NCBI GenBank assembly: GCA_003117195.1
Contig: BDSI01000034.1
Location: forward strand, 580,956-644,955
Direction of reading: 5' to 3'
DNA: 64,000 nucleotides
Source of the DNA: Eudorina sp. 2006-703-Eu-15
Taxonomy: Eukaryota; Chlorophyta; Chlorophyceae; Chlamydomonadales; Volvocaceae
Part shown: positions 12,001 to 23,355 of the stretch, one piece after another
Layout: each line of letters begins with the position of its first letter
How positions within the stretch are numbered: position 1 is the first letter of the stretch
Notes under the pieces: model-generated
The model's input: the letters and a program-made list of their open reading frames with translations, nothing else
Databases searched by the model: none
What the model was told of the DNA's origin: nothing
Made by a program: the position numbers and the translations under genes

Positions 12001-14262
12001 GACTTGGTGCGGTAGCGTGCAGACGGACCTGGCGCGAACCCGTGCAACTATATGGATATTCCCTTCCTCGGCCCCACGCGCACCGACTCCGGCTCCATGA
12101 CCTCCGGCAACAGCGACGCGTCCACGGCGTCCACACTGCTCTTCCACTGTCCCTCTCCGTCGCGGCTCTCGGCGAAGGTTCCGCCGCCCCTCCCAGCAGT
12201 GTTGTCGCTGCCACTGCGTCCGTCACATTGGGGAGTCCTGCACCTGTGATCCTCACGCCGCAAGGGCGGCGCCATGACGCCCCGCATCTCCTGTGCCTGC
12301 GCATGCCTATGCGTATCGTGATCCTGCTGCGGTCGTGGCTGTTGCTGCCCCTCCGCGCTGGGCTCCGCTGCCCGCAGCTGCGGCTCCGGCTGCGACTCCG
12401 GCTGCGAACGGCGCTGCAGGTACGACGTGACGTGGCGCGCTTGCAGCATGCAGCTGAACGCCAGGATCCAGCCCTGCCACGCGAGCGACACCAGCACCAC
12501 CACCGGCGTCCTGGCGCCCGGCAGTACATTGTACCTGCGCCACACCACGCAGCGCAGCGAGGCGTCCAGAAACTGCGCCACGTAGAACTTGTGCACACGC
12601 ACCTGCGCGGGTCCAGATCGAGTCGGGAATAAGAGAGCGAACCCAGATGGGAGATGTGGTTGCACGCTTGGTTTCTTCAGTGCCGAATCTAGGCTACGAA
12701 TGAGCGGACCCAGACCTTGGCATGAGTTAGGGAAAAGCAGGCGATTGTGGGCTCGGGTCACGCAAACCTAGATAGCGGCGGCACGAGGAGGAGGTTCAAA
12801 AGAAAAACCGAGCCCAGAAAGGAACCGACGAGGGGTGGTTGCGACAACATAAACGGCCCTGGTGGGAAATTACAACACCTCGCAATACCCTCCGAGGTTT
12901 ACGGTACTCAATGACACGATCGTGCGACGGGACGACGGTACCTGACAGAAGAATGCATCGGCGATCGACAGCAGGCAGTGTTTGAAGAGGTAGTTGGATT
13001 CGTTGGGCAGGCGCGGAAGCACATCGAAGACCTGAAGGCAAACACACCGGGGCAGCATACCGGGGGCACTAAGGAAAGGAACGGACGACACCGCCACGCG
13101 ACTCTGAAAAACGTCAGCTAGGAGAGCACCCGCGCAAGAGCCACGGGGTGCATTGGTTGCACAAAACCAAAACGATGCAATGCACAGCCTGGTAAGTGTT
13201 GGCCCCAACTCCAGACACAACCTTGCCGTTGGTAACGCTGGATGCCACCACTGTTGCCAACATTCCAATCCGTATTCACGCCTGTGCTAATGGCTGGCCA
13301 CAGCAACAGCGTCCTAACGGCCAACGGTTGCTGCACAGGGGCGCGTGGCAGCTCGCACAAATGACCCAGGGGCCCCCAAAGACGCTGAATTTGCACACAC
13401 ACACACACAAGTAGACTTCGCTTCTCGCGGCTCAGTTATCTTTTACACACAAGTGGACTACGCCCCTCCTCATCAGAGGAGGGCTTCCGCGGTCTCCCGA
13501 CTGGGGCGGATTAGCGCCCCCGGCCAGTGTCGGCCCGGCAGATATGTAACGATACATACACACACATGGGTGGGCTTGTTGTTAAACACACACCGCAACC
13601 ATTCGAGGATGCACCCGGCCGGCCCTGTCGCTTACCTTGAGAAACGTAACGACGCCGTATACACTACGGGTTGCAGATGCCGCGTAACCATGGTCCCGGT
13701 CCGCAAGATGAGGGAGTGGTGTCGTGTTCGGGAGAGGTGCCAAGTCGGCGCCCGACAGGGAGGGAGGGGTGTGACGGTTGCGGTTAGACACGAACACACC
13801 GTCCGTTGACAGCACTAGCTGCCCTCATGCCGGACACTAACGACGAGTTCTACACCCAAGGCCCAGATCTCTCGCAAAAGAGGGGCAACTGTACCGTCAA
13901 AGGTCCCATTCGCCAACGTCGGACCAGGGGCTGCAGTCTGCGGGGATTCCCTGTGCGAGATCGCACCAGTTCATTCCGATGCATATTTGCTCCCGCCAGC
14001 AGAGCCACACGTGTCGTCGTAGGAGGCATAGGAGCAGCGACGATACCGAGCATGCCAGGAAGATCTGGATCACTGCCGTGTGAAGACCAAACCCATGTTG
14101 CAGCAGGTAGGTGGCCTCGGCGGCGACGCGAAACGCATGCCACCCAAGGGTGCAACCTGCCACCTGCTCGTTCAGGTACCTGCGGAGGCCCCGACGGGTC
14201 ACCACAGCGAAGGCCCGTTCCGAGTTAAGATACGTCTGGTAAAGCATCCCACCCGGCACCAA
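61..14262 (-). CDS. Large polytopic membrane protein with split ankyrin-like motifs (unknown function, 3' end outside window)
   Basis: I do not recognise the family. Predicted minus-strand exons, in order: about 14262-13860, 13031-12942, 12602-~12060, ~11780-10981, ~10300-9943, ~9470-9332, ~9170-7867, 7409-7334, 7161-7109, 6921-6763, ~6634-6527, 6442-6356, 6020-5341, 5103-4660, 4181-3503, 3015-2423, 2168-1316, 854-61. The last ends in a perfect GTAAGT donor, so the gene continues leftwards. Hydrophobic segments are in the 14.2-13.9 kb exon (two), at 12.5 kb (one), at 8.1-7.9 kb (about three, including LHMAYVHFMAFTTFVFYMM), 7.15 kb and 6.8 kb. The later exons are Gly/Ala/Ser/Pro-rich. Ankyrin-like pieces are PLMHAAVKSGCTQM, spliced onto VDLVADWHAHSG, and LTPLHVALALGDEGRVASHI. 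The architecture suggests a membrane-spanning N-terminal half and a long cytosolic tail. It could be two genes; the true first exon upstream of 14.3 kb was not found. Confidence 0.6.
888..935. repeat. (AGCAC/AGCAT)n pentamer tract
   Basis: Short tandem array of agcac and agcat pentamers lying in the predicted intron between the last two visible exons of the minus-strand membrane-protein gene. Confidence 0.8.
4490..4517. repeat. (GGCA)n microsatellite
   Basis: About seven ggca units in a predicted intron of the minus-strand membrane-protein gene. Confidence 0.85.
7231..7342. repeat. Hexamer minisatellite (CCCATG-like)
   Basis: Imperfect array of catgcc/cacccc hexamers in the predicted intron between the exons at 7409-7334 and 7161-7109. 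It gives His-Ala or Met-Pro strings in open frames, which I treat as non-coding. Confidence 0.8.
9475..9516. repeat. 20-bp tandem duplication
   Basis: Two near-perfect copies of a 20-bp unit (tacaatgctctcagacagg plus one base) in or next to an intron of the minus-strand membrane-protein gene. Confidence 0.75.
13393..13450 (+). mobile_element. Retroelement 3' tail fragment (family X) after a CA tract
   Basis: A short CA tract at 13393-13410 is followed by a segment ending tcgcggctcagttatctttt and then acacaca. The same terminal motif followed by CA occurs at about 60405-60431 and, diverged, at the ends of the two 381-bp repeats at 38643 and 40002. I read it as the 3' end of a 5'-truncated CA-tailed retroelement inside an intron of the minus-strand gene. 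Confidence 0.55.
13451..13567 (+). mobile_element. 5'-truncated LINE 3' end (third copy)
   Basis: Starting at aagtggactacgcccctcct and ending gatatgtaacgata followed by a short CA tail, this matches the 3' terminus of the LINE copy ending at 33.67 kb along its length, and the one ending at 38.1 kb over its last ~90 bp. It sits directly after the CA tail of the preceding fragment, within an intron of the minus-strand membrane-protein gene and in antisense orientation to it. Confidence 0.8.
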
Positions 14263-14299
14263 AGTGGCACCGGTAAACAGGAATGGAGTTGCTCAGCGC

Positions 14300-15026
14300 G
14301 TTGTCAGAGCTTGGGGGCACGAGGGCCAGGACCACAGCAGTGACGAGAGTCCGCCATTTTTACCTGCTATAGTCCGAAGTGGTCAACACTGGCAAGGGTG
14401 CAAACGCCTGATGAAAGGCAGCACGTAGCGTGACGCCAAGTTCCCTGGAGGAGGTGAGCCATAGGGCATGTAAAATTTCAACGCGCCAATCATGAGTATA
14501 TTATTTAATGGTGATACGTGGTCCCCACCTCAACGTTGGACGCCCAAACCTTCCCCCCTTAGTCCTTGTGTTGTCCTTCCCGGGAGCAGAACCTCCGCTT
14601 CGCTGCCATAGTCCTACCATCTTACATAAACCTAAGAATGAGAGTAGACACTGCCTACGCACCTACTTCTTGGTTATGAATGTACGAACTCTCCAGGAAA
14701 CTCCACCGCCGTTGCAGGATATCCAGGACAGGAGGTGTCTGAGTGTGTCTATGCCATTTGTTGCTATTGATTGGCATATGAGTTACAGCTTTTTTAACTC
14801 AACAGACCCTTTGTCATCGCCGTATGTTCAAGAGAGTTTTCATCAGTACGTTTATGCCTAAGATATGCAATACTTTGTATAATTTTCGCGAGTCCCTCAC
14901 GTCTGCAAAACCTGGCTGGGTTCAAAATTTCATTGCAGCTGTCGGTCCTTTTTTCATAAGGCCGATAGGCCCCAATAGTGCATCACCTTCGGCTTGGAGT
15001 ACAGCGTATCAGAAGGCTTTTATCGA
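14300..15026. other. Intergenic region between divergent genes
   Basis: The leftward membrane-protein gene and the rightward coiled-coil gene diverge here, so both promoters should lie in this stretch. It is clearly AT-richer than the sequence to the left. A short open frame at 14508-14861 (117 codons) is not recognisable and I do not call it a gene. I see no unambiguous TATA box or other named control element. Confidence 0.5.
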
Positions 15027-18000
15027 ATGAAACGGGGCAAGTCGCAGTTGCCCGCGACAGAGACAGCAAATGCAGCGCAGGAGCTGTTTGACAAGGCAAG
15101 CCTGCGGCCGATACGCCGCGACTACCCTTGGGAAAATCTTCATTGCACCAACATTCTATTCATTCCGCAGGAAGCTCGGGTCAGAGGTACTGCCGCGCAA
15201 AAGTCGTCCAAAGGGAAACTGTCGCGGGAGGCCTTGCTGCTTGTAAACGCCAACAGCTTTTTGGTTGACAGCGGTACTGGGCGCGGCAGCAATCAGTGCA
15301 TAGTTGGCAAATCTCATGGTCGTGCATCTGCACCGAATCCCAACTCTTCGCCTCCACACGCCCGCAAGAACGGCAAATCGGCGCCGCCGCATCCAGTCTG
15401 CGCAGTCCAGAGCCCGCCGAGAGAGGAATCCGATTTGCTTGCGGGTGGCAAGCTTCCAATGGAGAAGCACGATACTGCCAAGGAGGAACGTGAGAACAAA
15501 CGGCGTAAGATGGGTGGCTTCCACTCCAGCAGCGAACCGCGGGAGCAAGCGTCACCTACAGAAGGTGAGCATGCACCCATCCTTATCCTGCGCCTCAGGA
15601 ACATGTGGACTAACGCCGCCTTTGCCTGGCGTGGGGCAGATTACGGATCAGCGGATGCCGGACAGGGGCCAGACGTTGTGCCCGCAGCAGAGCCCAATGA
15701 CCGGAATCATCCGGGTGCACCGGCCGGCGGCTCAAAAAAATCGCACAAAAGTAAAGGGCAGTCGGCTGAGGCTGTGCTGGAAGGCGCTGCTGCGTGCAAC
15801 ACCACCCTAGGCAGCCAGGCGCCGCAGGCCGCAGCTGTGGCTGCCGTGGGGCATCCTGCGCATATGGACCCAGCAGCAGCTGCTGCGGCAGCACGGCCCG
15901 CGGTCCGGCCGCCTGTCGCGGCGCCACCGGTGGCCGCGGCTCCTCGCGGAGGGCAGCCAGGGAGTGCGGGTGTACCTGCAGTGCAAAGCGCGGCTGCAAG
16001 CGGAGACCTCACTGTTGCTAAACCCAGCGGTTCGGGACGTCAGGTGAACCATGGTACCGATGCCGAGCTGCCAGCTGCCTTACTCGCTGGAGCGGAAGCA
16101 GGCCGGCGGCCGCCAGCGACAGGCACAACACCAGTGAGGACCTTTGTACCAATGCCCATGCCACGCTTGGACGAGGTCGGCCGGCGAGATCGCAGCGCGG
16201 TCGTCGAGTTGCAGGTTGGTGTTGAGCACATCTGTAGGTCCAGCTCGTCATGTGTTTCCTCGTGTGTCGAGGCCACGTTTGTTGCCCGGGCGCATCTTGT
16301 GTTGGATTACGTTGCTGACTTCACGTTCGGTGTTGTGTTATTTACAGCGCCAGCTGGCCGAGATGCGCGCGCTGTACGACGAACTGAAGGTGAGTTTCAG
16401 GTTGGAACGTACTTGCGTACGCGCAAGGGTGTTTCTGCACATCAACGGCGGTGCGCTATCCGTGCAGGCGACGAAGATTGGGGATTTGGAGGTGGTTCTC
16501 GCGAAGCAGGCGCAGTCCACTGAGGAGCAGGTCAGTGCTTGCACCTCTGGTGTGCAACGACGTACGGCGCCATCGCGCAACATTACGTGACTGTAATGCA
16601 CTCAACGGTTCAAACCGCCAGAAGGTGTCATGGATGGCCCAATCGTGAGGTACAGCCAGGAGGCTATCTTCGAGCGCGTGGTCCTTTGACGGAACCGTTG
16701 CAAGGATCCATCGTGCGAACATGTTAATGCGGACAGTTTACTTCCCAGAACGCCGACTCGTCGGCGTGGTCAACAACTGCATTTGTCCTGTCTGAAGGTA
16801 CGGCATGCCGACCACCGGGCCGAGCTCTGGAAGGCTGCAGCCGAGAACGCCGAGGCAAAGCTGAAGTCCGCGGCGCCGCGGCAGGCCATGGAGCGCATGG
16901 CTGCGTTGGAGGCAAGTGCGTTCGCCTGACGTGATGGACAACGTCCGGTGCACAGCTCCCATGATTCCCGCGGCCAGTGACCACGGCACATGCCGGACTG
17001 CATGGGTGCCGAGACTCATGAGCGAAATGCATCGTGCAGGACCGAAACGATGAGCTGCTGAAAGAGACCAGCCTGCTAATGCGTCGCGCTGCTCAGCTTG
17101 AGAAGGAGCTGGCGATCGCACAGCAGGCGTACCATAACGTGCGCGCTGAGCTCGTGCTGTTCACCTCGCGGCCAGACCATGAGCCGGTGGCCAAGGGCGG
17201 CAGCCGGGATGATGTGGTGGTGGTGATGGAAGGTGGTCAGCGCCCGCAAGGGGACGACGGCGCGGATGCAGCTACTGCCCAAGGCCAGGGCGTCGACGAG
17301 GTCCAGCACGCACCTGGCAATGCCGCACCTGAGGTGAGGCGCGCTCTTGCGGACATTATCCCTGGCCAATTAACGGGTTATGTGCTGGGGACGTCGGTAC
17401 TCACTGACCGATGCTCATGCCATGTCCGGTCCCGCTTCAGCCGGAGGGACCTGTGCAGGACTTGACCAGCGCTCGTCCTACCGGTGTCGGCGCAGCGGCT
17501 GACGGGGCGGACACGGAGGCAGCCACAGGCGGCGCTGAGAAAACGCCCGGCGATGGTGTGAGAGTGCAGGTCCGGACACCATGTCCAGGCGCAGGTGCAC
17601 ACTTTCCGAGTCCGAGCAGTCAGCTGCTGCGGCTGAAGGTGTGCAAATGGACCGGGACCGCTTTTGAAAGGAGCCCGCCTTGCAGTTCTAAGTGTCCTGA
17701 TGTGCATGTCGTCCACATTACGCAGGGCCTGTCTGGAACGGTCCCAGGTTCCACCAGCAACAGCGGGCACTGCGGGCTCAGCACGGCGTGCCAGCGCATC
17801 GTCTCGATGTTGCCAAGCCTCCGGTAGGTACACACGAATCACCCACACTCGCCGCTCTTGTTGCAAGTGATGTCAGGGCCTGCTTGCGCCGCATCACAAT
17901 GCCTAAGGGTTGTCGTGACCACTTCCGGCACACGTGGGGATCCGTCTTTGCACAGGGTGACTTGCGTTTTTGTCAGTGACAAGGCAGGAGTGTGAGTCAT

Positions 18001-20978
18001 TTAAGGGACGTCGCTGCGTCCGAACACGGTGACGTGTATGTGTGTGATGTGTTCTCAGGCAGGCAGAACAGGAGTGCGTGGCATGCAAGGCGCAGAGTAG
18101 CGCCCACAAAGTTGCCCGTATGCGTATATGATGTACCCGTTGCCCGACCCATACAGCAAATAAAGGCTGCTGCGGTGTCGGACGAACGCTGTCGATTTGG
18201 GGCGCTTTTGGGGTCGCTGCTTCGCGGAAGCCTATCAGCTGGTGCGGGTCGGCTGCCTTGGCCACACGGACTTACACCGCAATGCTGTGCGTGCGTGCGA
18301 TCCTCTCGTTGGGATCGCAATACACCCGCCTGCGAGCAAAACGCCGTGTATGTGTGTGCACCCCGCATTCCGTATCGTTGCCTGCAGGGCGCCCTCGCCA
18401 AGCGTCCATTCACGTCCTGGCACGGGACCCATCCCACGGACCCTGCCGGCGGGCAGCCTCGAGCAGCTGGGTCTGCTCCCGGGATCCAGCAACCGGAGCG
18501 TAGGGTGGGGAATGGGCACCGAGTGCCAGCCGGCCGTCCAGATGCTGCCGGGCATCAGGTAACCACGTTGCGTCAAAAAGCTACGGCGCTTGCGCGCACG
18601 CTTGACACTAAGAATGCCTGACCTGCGAAATGGAAACCCCGGCGGGTGCACAGGGTGCTCTCACCAAGCATCGAGCCACGCTTCGCATCGGGGTCATTCC
18701 CCCCGGCGGGTGCAGGCGATGATGTGCCGCCGACCGCTGCCAACAGAGGCACAGGTTCGTCGGAGATGCAGCCGGCCAGCAACAAAAGGTGGGCTACGAT
18801 CTGAGTTCCCAGAAGCAGCTTAGCAAGCCAGATTTGAACCAGGTTAGCGTCCCGCACCTTGATTGAAATCCAATCCCGCTGTTACGCTGGTTGAATGTAC
18901 GCAGGCATTCATCGGGCAGCCCGATAGACGGGATACGCGGATCAGGTCAACGCTGGGCGGACGGTGCAAGCGCGGCGGCGGACTTGTCGCATGCGCACGG
19001 CATGGGCGCACCCGAGGCACGCGCCGCGCAAGAGGTAAGGACGGAGGAAGGGGCGGTGCTAAGATGTGCCATGCGAACAACACCGTGAAGAGGAAGCAGC
19101 ATGGGTGCGGTGGGACACCGGGGTGGGTTTACCGTATGTGGTACCGTAATTTGAAGCCCGCCCCCGTTCGTCGCCTGCTGTCACGCTTTCACATTTGGAA
19201 CCGGAACAACTGCAGGGGCAATACAGTTTTGTGGACCTGAATCCTACGTCCGCACGCAAGGCAACCCCCGACGGCCATCGAGCTCCCGTTGACGCCGAAT
19301 GCAGGGGGCAATCGGAGCAAATGGCAGGCCAAGTAAGTACAGCTCGAGCGCAAGGTTCGTCGAAACAGTACACCCAACGTGTTCGTCAGTACACCCAACA
19401 GTACACCCAACGTTGCGATGCAACCGCAGGACCGCGTTCAGCCAAACAGCGCCATCAACCTCAAGGCAGCTTTGGTGGCTGCGGCGGCAACGACGCTGCC
19501 GCCCAGTCCAGAAATCTCGCGCCAGGTTGGCATCTTCGCCTCGGTTGTTTCGATGCCATGGTTTGCGGCATGCCCAGACATCGCTAGCTGCTCGCAGGGT
19601 GCCTTGGCTGGTGCTGGTGCTTTCGTTAAAGGCTGCGTTGCTGCGAAGTACGGGCGGGCAAAAAGCCCTCGCCGTAACGCAGGATCCGCGGGCTCCAGGT
19701 ACCTCCGTGTATGAAGCCCTCCTTGCTCACAGAAACTCCGCACTCTTGGTACCTCAATGCAGGTGGATGCCGTCCTGCCATCGGTACCTGCACCGGGCGG
19801 CAGTCCTGATCGGGCGGCAGACGTCATCCACTCGGGGTCCGTCGCCAGCAATCCAACTAGAGGCAACATGGACGGCGTTGTTGCGCGTGCCGTGGCGCAA
19901 CAGCAAGAGGCACGACGCTACTCAGAAGCGCAAACCCATCCGGGACGGCAGGTAAGGGTTCGGAAGCTGCCGCATCCAACGAGTCCATCTGGACGAGCGA
20001 AATTTCCGTTCTCAGCCTGACTTACTCCCTGCCTAATGCATCGGATTGTACTTGGGTGTCGGTTGGGCAATACTATTCAATTGAGCATTTGCGCTTGTGC
20101 GACCTGGGCAGGCCCTTGGTGACAGTTGGCCATCTTCGGCAGAAGGGATTGCAGCTGCAAAGCAGCTGCCGGCGCGCGGCCCAGCACCTGTTGGGGCTGA
20201 CAGCGTTGCGACACACGCTGCTGCTGACGGAACGGCACTGGATGACGGTGGGCCGCAGAAGGCGGCGCTGAGGTAGGTCGACTGGGTGCCACCTGCCAGC
20301 ACCGTCCCCACCCATCGCTCCAAGTGTCACACCCTGTGGGCTCTCTGTGGTTCTTTGCGTACAGCTCGTCGACCCCACGCTCTGTCACGTTCAAACTGAT
20401 GGCGGCTGTGCTGGGGTGGAAGGTTGACGTGCTGTCCTCCGGGTCGATGGAGGCCTACCGCCTGACCCACCGGACCCGCGGGATGTCTTTCCAGCTGACC
20501 CAGGTACGCCGTGCCAGCATCGGCCAAGCTCGCGCGGATGTGTCGGAGATTGTGTGGGAATGATGGTGTTCAATTGGAAAAGGAAAGAATGATGGGGTCT
20601 ATCCGATTGTTCTACTGCGTACATGCGCGCCTGAAAAACGATTTTTCGCTTCCCCGGCCTGGTCTCAACCCAGGCCGAGGTGGACGATGACGATGTTATG
20701 GCGACTGAGGACACGATGCCATGCACGAGCGCCCCGGAGCCATTCTACGAGTACACGCCCCTGGACCTCAGTGGTGCCGCAGACAGCCTGCCTCCGTTTC
20801 TCAAGGTGCGGGGGGTGTTGCGACCGATGCCTTCTGTGTCGGCGGGAAAAGCGCGCTTAACGGGCGTCTGCCATCGCTGCAACAGGAGAGCATTATGGTG
20901 CCCAAGGACCACTTGGGCGACTTGCTGGACAAGATACATGAGGCCGTGAGCGCCGCCCCCAAGCGCAGCGAGGCCTAG
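15027..20978 (+). CDS. Coiled-coil protein with Csm1/Pcs1-like C-terminal head (candidate monopolin/kinetochore subunit)
   Basis: Predicted exons: 15027-15564, 15688-16133 (or -16043), 16348-16389, 16468-16530, 16798-16911, 17040-17333, 17441-17555, several small unresolved exons to about 19980, then 20365-20503, 20674-20805, 20886-20978 (TAG). The first exons are basic and Ala/Pro-rich. The exons at 16348-17333 encode heptad-like stretches such as RQLAEMRALYDELK and ELLKETSLLMRRAAQLEKEL. The last three join in frame into a compact globular end: FKLMAAVLGWKVDVL, SFQLTQ, FYEYTPLDL, LPPFLK, then ESIMVPKDHLGDLLDKI. A hydrophobic strand, an xYxPL turn, an LPxFLK motif and a final helix after a coiled coil is the layout of the Csm1/Pcs1 RWD-like domain, which acts in the monopolin complex at kinetochores and rDNA. 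The family assignment is by pattern only. One intron (from 16912) uses a GC donor. Start chosen as the ATG at 15027. Confidence 0.6.
18045..18125 (-). repeat. Dispersed CA-ended repeat (copy 1)
   Basis: Read on the minus strand this contains cgggcaactttgtgggcgct, ccttgcatgcca and ctgcctgcctgagaacacatcacaca. The same order of blocks is present on the plus strand at 62685-62760. It lies in an intron of the coiled-coil gene. The CA-rich end suggests another non-LTR retroelement 3' terminus. Confidence 0.65.
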
Positions 20979-22425
20979 TGGAATGGCTGCCGATGGCTGG
21001 TACGCGGGAGCCAACAGCAGACCCATCCAGGGTGCCGAACTTTGTACAGCACGGATCCATATGACAACTGGGTCGGGGTTGTAGACAGGTAGAGGTGGCA
21101 GCGAGCCGGCGCGATCGGAATCGTCTTATTCTTTGTTAACGTTGGGTGTTGCAGCAATTGTTCTAACAGTAGTTGGCACGTTCCATTCTTGCTCATTCTG
21201 TGTGTGCCACCGGGGCTGGGCACATATCTGGTGCCGAAAGACGTGCGGCTGGGGCTGCAAGTCCTGAATCATGGGCATTCCGGGCAGCCCCCCCGTCATC
21301 CCCCTAGACTTCGGGCCACTGCCGGAGACGTGAACCGGTCTTGGCTGTGGTGGTGGTTGTTCGCTAATAGGGCTGCCCTGGTGGGCGGTGGCAAACTCCC
21401 CCTGAGCGGGCTTTATCCTTGTCTATGGCTGGTCCTCAGGAGTGGGTGCGGGGTGTGCATCGGTGCACTTTGTGGAGCTTGTCCGGTGTGCAGTGGTCGC
21501 GCGGTTTCGTTTTTGCAGTCTTTAGTGAGGAGGCTGCGGTTGTCAACGATGACCCGCGGGGTCCACTAAAACCTCATTTTGTTTGTTCGCGGCGGTGTGG
21601 GGGTTGTGCCGTCTTGTCGGTGGCGCCCGCTGGGGCTTGCCCTAGTATACACCGTCGATCCCTTCCCGGGGTTCGCTGTAGCGATCATTCATTCATCATC
21701 AATAACCGCAGGGTAACTGATGAATCCTACGAACCGCCTACATGACAGCTGTCGTGAACCGTTAACATTCGTGCCAAGTCGTGGCGCATCGGTTGATCAG
21801 CGCGAACTTCAGTGCGGTGCCAACTGTCGGCAGGTGGATGGCTGACGTTTCATATGCCAGGATCCCATTGCCGTACGGAATGTTTCTTTCGCAGGCCTGA
21901 TCAATGTGCCGACCATATCGAAATGATAATATTTCTGGGCCTATACCTTGGGCCCGGCAACTCCGTTGAGAAAGGCTGCCCGTCCTGGCAATAACTATTG
22001 ACGGACCGGTAACGCGACGCAGCTATCCTCCTTCACCGGCCGAGTACCTGTGTCGGTCCGATGGACAGCCGGTAACCATCAGCGGCCCCGGAACGTGGTT
22101 CATCCACAAGACCAAACCTCTTTATGTAACGGCAGCAAAGCATGGACGAACCTACTAACAGCCAGGGACAACTGGGTGGTGGTCCCCAACTCCAGACTTC
22201 CGAAGCAGAACCAGGATTATCCTTGGCAGGATGGGGGGCCAGGTCTGCACAATGGACATGATGGTCGGTTTGAGCGTTGCAGGACCAACCCTGCCGCTAT
22301 TGACAATTCCCTGTGGAAACCGGACCTCCGCAAGTGCTCCATGCATCGACGTTAAGCGCGCTGCCAGGAGCCATGCCGCAACCCGGCCATGCCCACCCCT
22401 TGGGTAGGAGCCATGCCCAACCCCT
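20979..22425. other. Region between the coiled-coil gene and the retroelement; no gene recognised
   Basis: Holds the 3' untranslated region of the upstream gene and unassigned sequence. A short open stretch near 22020-22160 (containing PVTISGPGTWFIHKTKPLY) looks protein-like but ends in a stop and has no recognised relative. At 21741-21756 there is an exact copy of the 16-bp palindromic junction catgacagctgtcgtg that also joins B1 to A2 in the retroelement to the right. Confidence 0.5.
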
Positions 22426-22996
22426 TGTCGTGGCACACGGAGTGATTGACACAGCGCGTGTTCAGTTTGCCGTTAGGGTTTCAGTGGCCATCTCGTTGGG
22501 CCGACGGTTAGGTTTCCCGTTGTTCAGTTAATCATGTGCGCGCGAACTCTCTCAGTAGTGAGCGCGGCATTTACTGCCTGTATAAGTATCCTCGTCTTAT
22601 CCCGGTAGAACATGAGCAGTTTCTGTGCGAATGTGCGTGAACTTGGTTGCATTAGGCCCATGAGGTAGATTCGTCGCTACAGGGAGGATAGTTTCGGGCC
22701 ATCTGCGTCACTTAGGCTCGCTGCTCAGCCGAGCTGAACAGCGGTGATACACGATTGCTGTCTTTACAGATACACCTCTTAGTGTATGGATTGCACCTCT
22801 TAGTGCGCAGTTCTTGCCTGTACAAGGCATTGCTGTAACATCCCAACGAGTGCCGCCGCAACAACATCTCTCGTGGACGACAACGCGCAAAGATAAAGTC
22901 AGCTGTGCATTGCAGACCGTGTGCCGCTGACAGAGTCTGCGCAGGTGCTGTCCTGCGTCTGCCCGCTTGCAGTGCGCATCCGCCGCTTTGTCCCAT
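22426..22996 (+). repeat. A1: left 571-bp terminal repeat
   Basis: Direct repeat whose partner is 27224-27794; begins tgtcgtggcacacgg and ends tttgtcccat. It is not preceded by the 50-bp B sequence that precedes A2, which is what makes the element asymmetric. Confidence 0.92.
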
Positions 22997-23355
22997 TGTA
23001 TCACCGCTCAAGATCTCCATCGGGTTTGCGAGTCATCATTTGTGGTCAACAACGTCTGTTTCAGTAAGGCTGGGCGCGATTCTGCCGGTTCGTTTGCCGC
23101 GCAGTGAGGCTTGCATGTGACATCGTGTGCTGCGAAGACCATCGTGCCTTGCGGGTTCGTAAGCCCGGATTCGCTCGCTTTGCTGGCTTATCTGTCTGAT
23201 TCATCGGCCATTACGGGAATAGGGCGGGCGCTCGTGCCGTCCCGCCACCTCTGTGATCGCCTGCACTTGTTTCGAACCTGGCGCCGCGGCCTCGCGATCA
23301 AGCAACTCGAGCACACGATAGCCGTAGTTCTGATTCTGAAGAACCTGCTGAGCCG

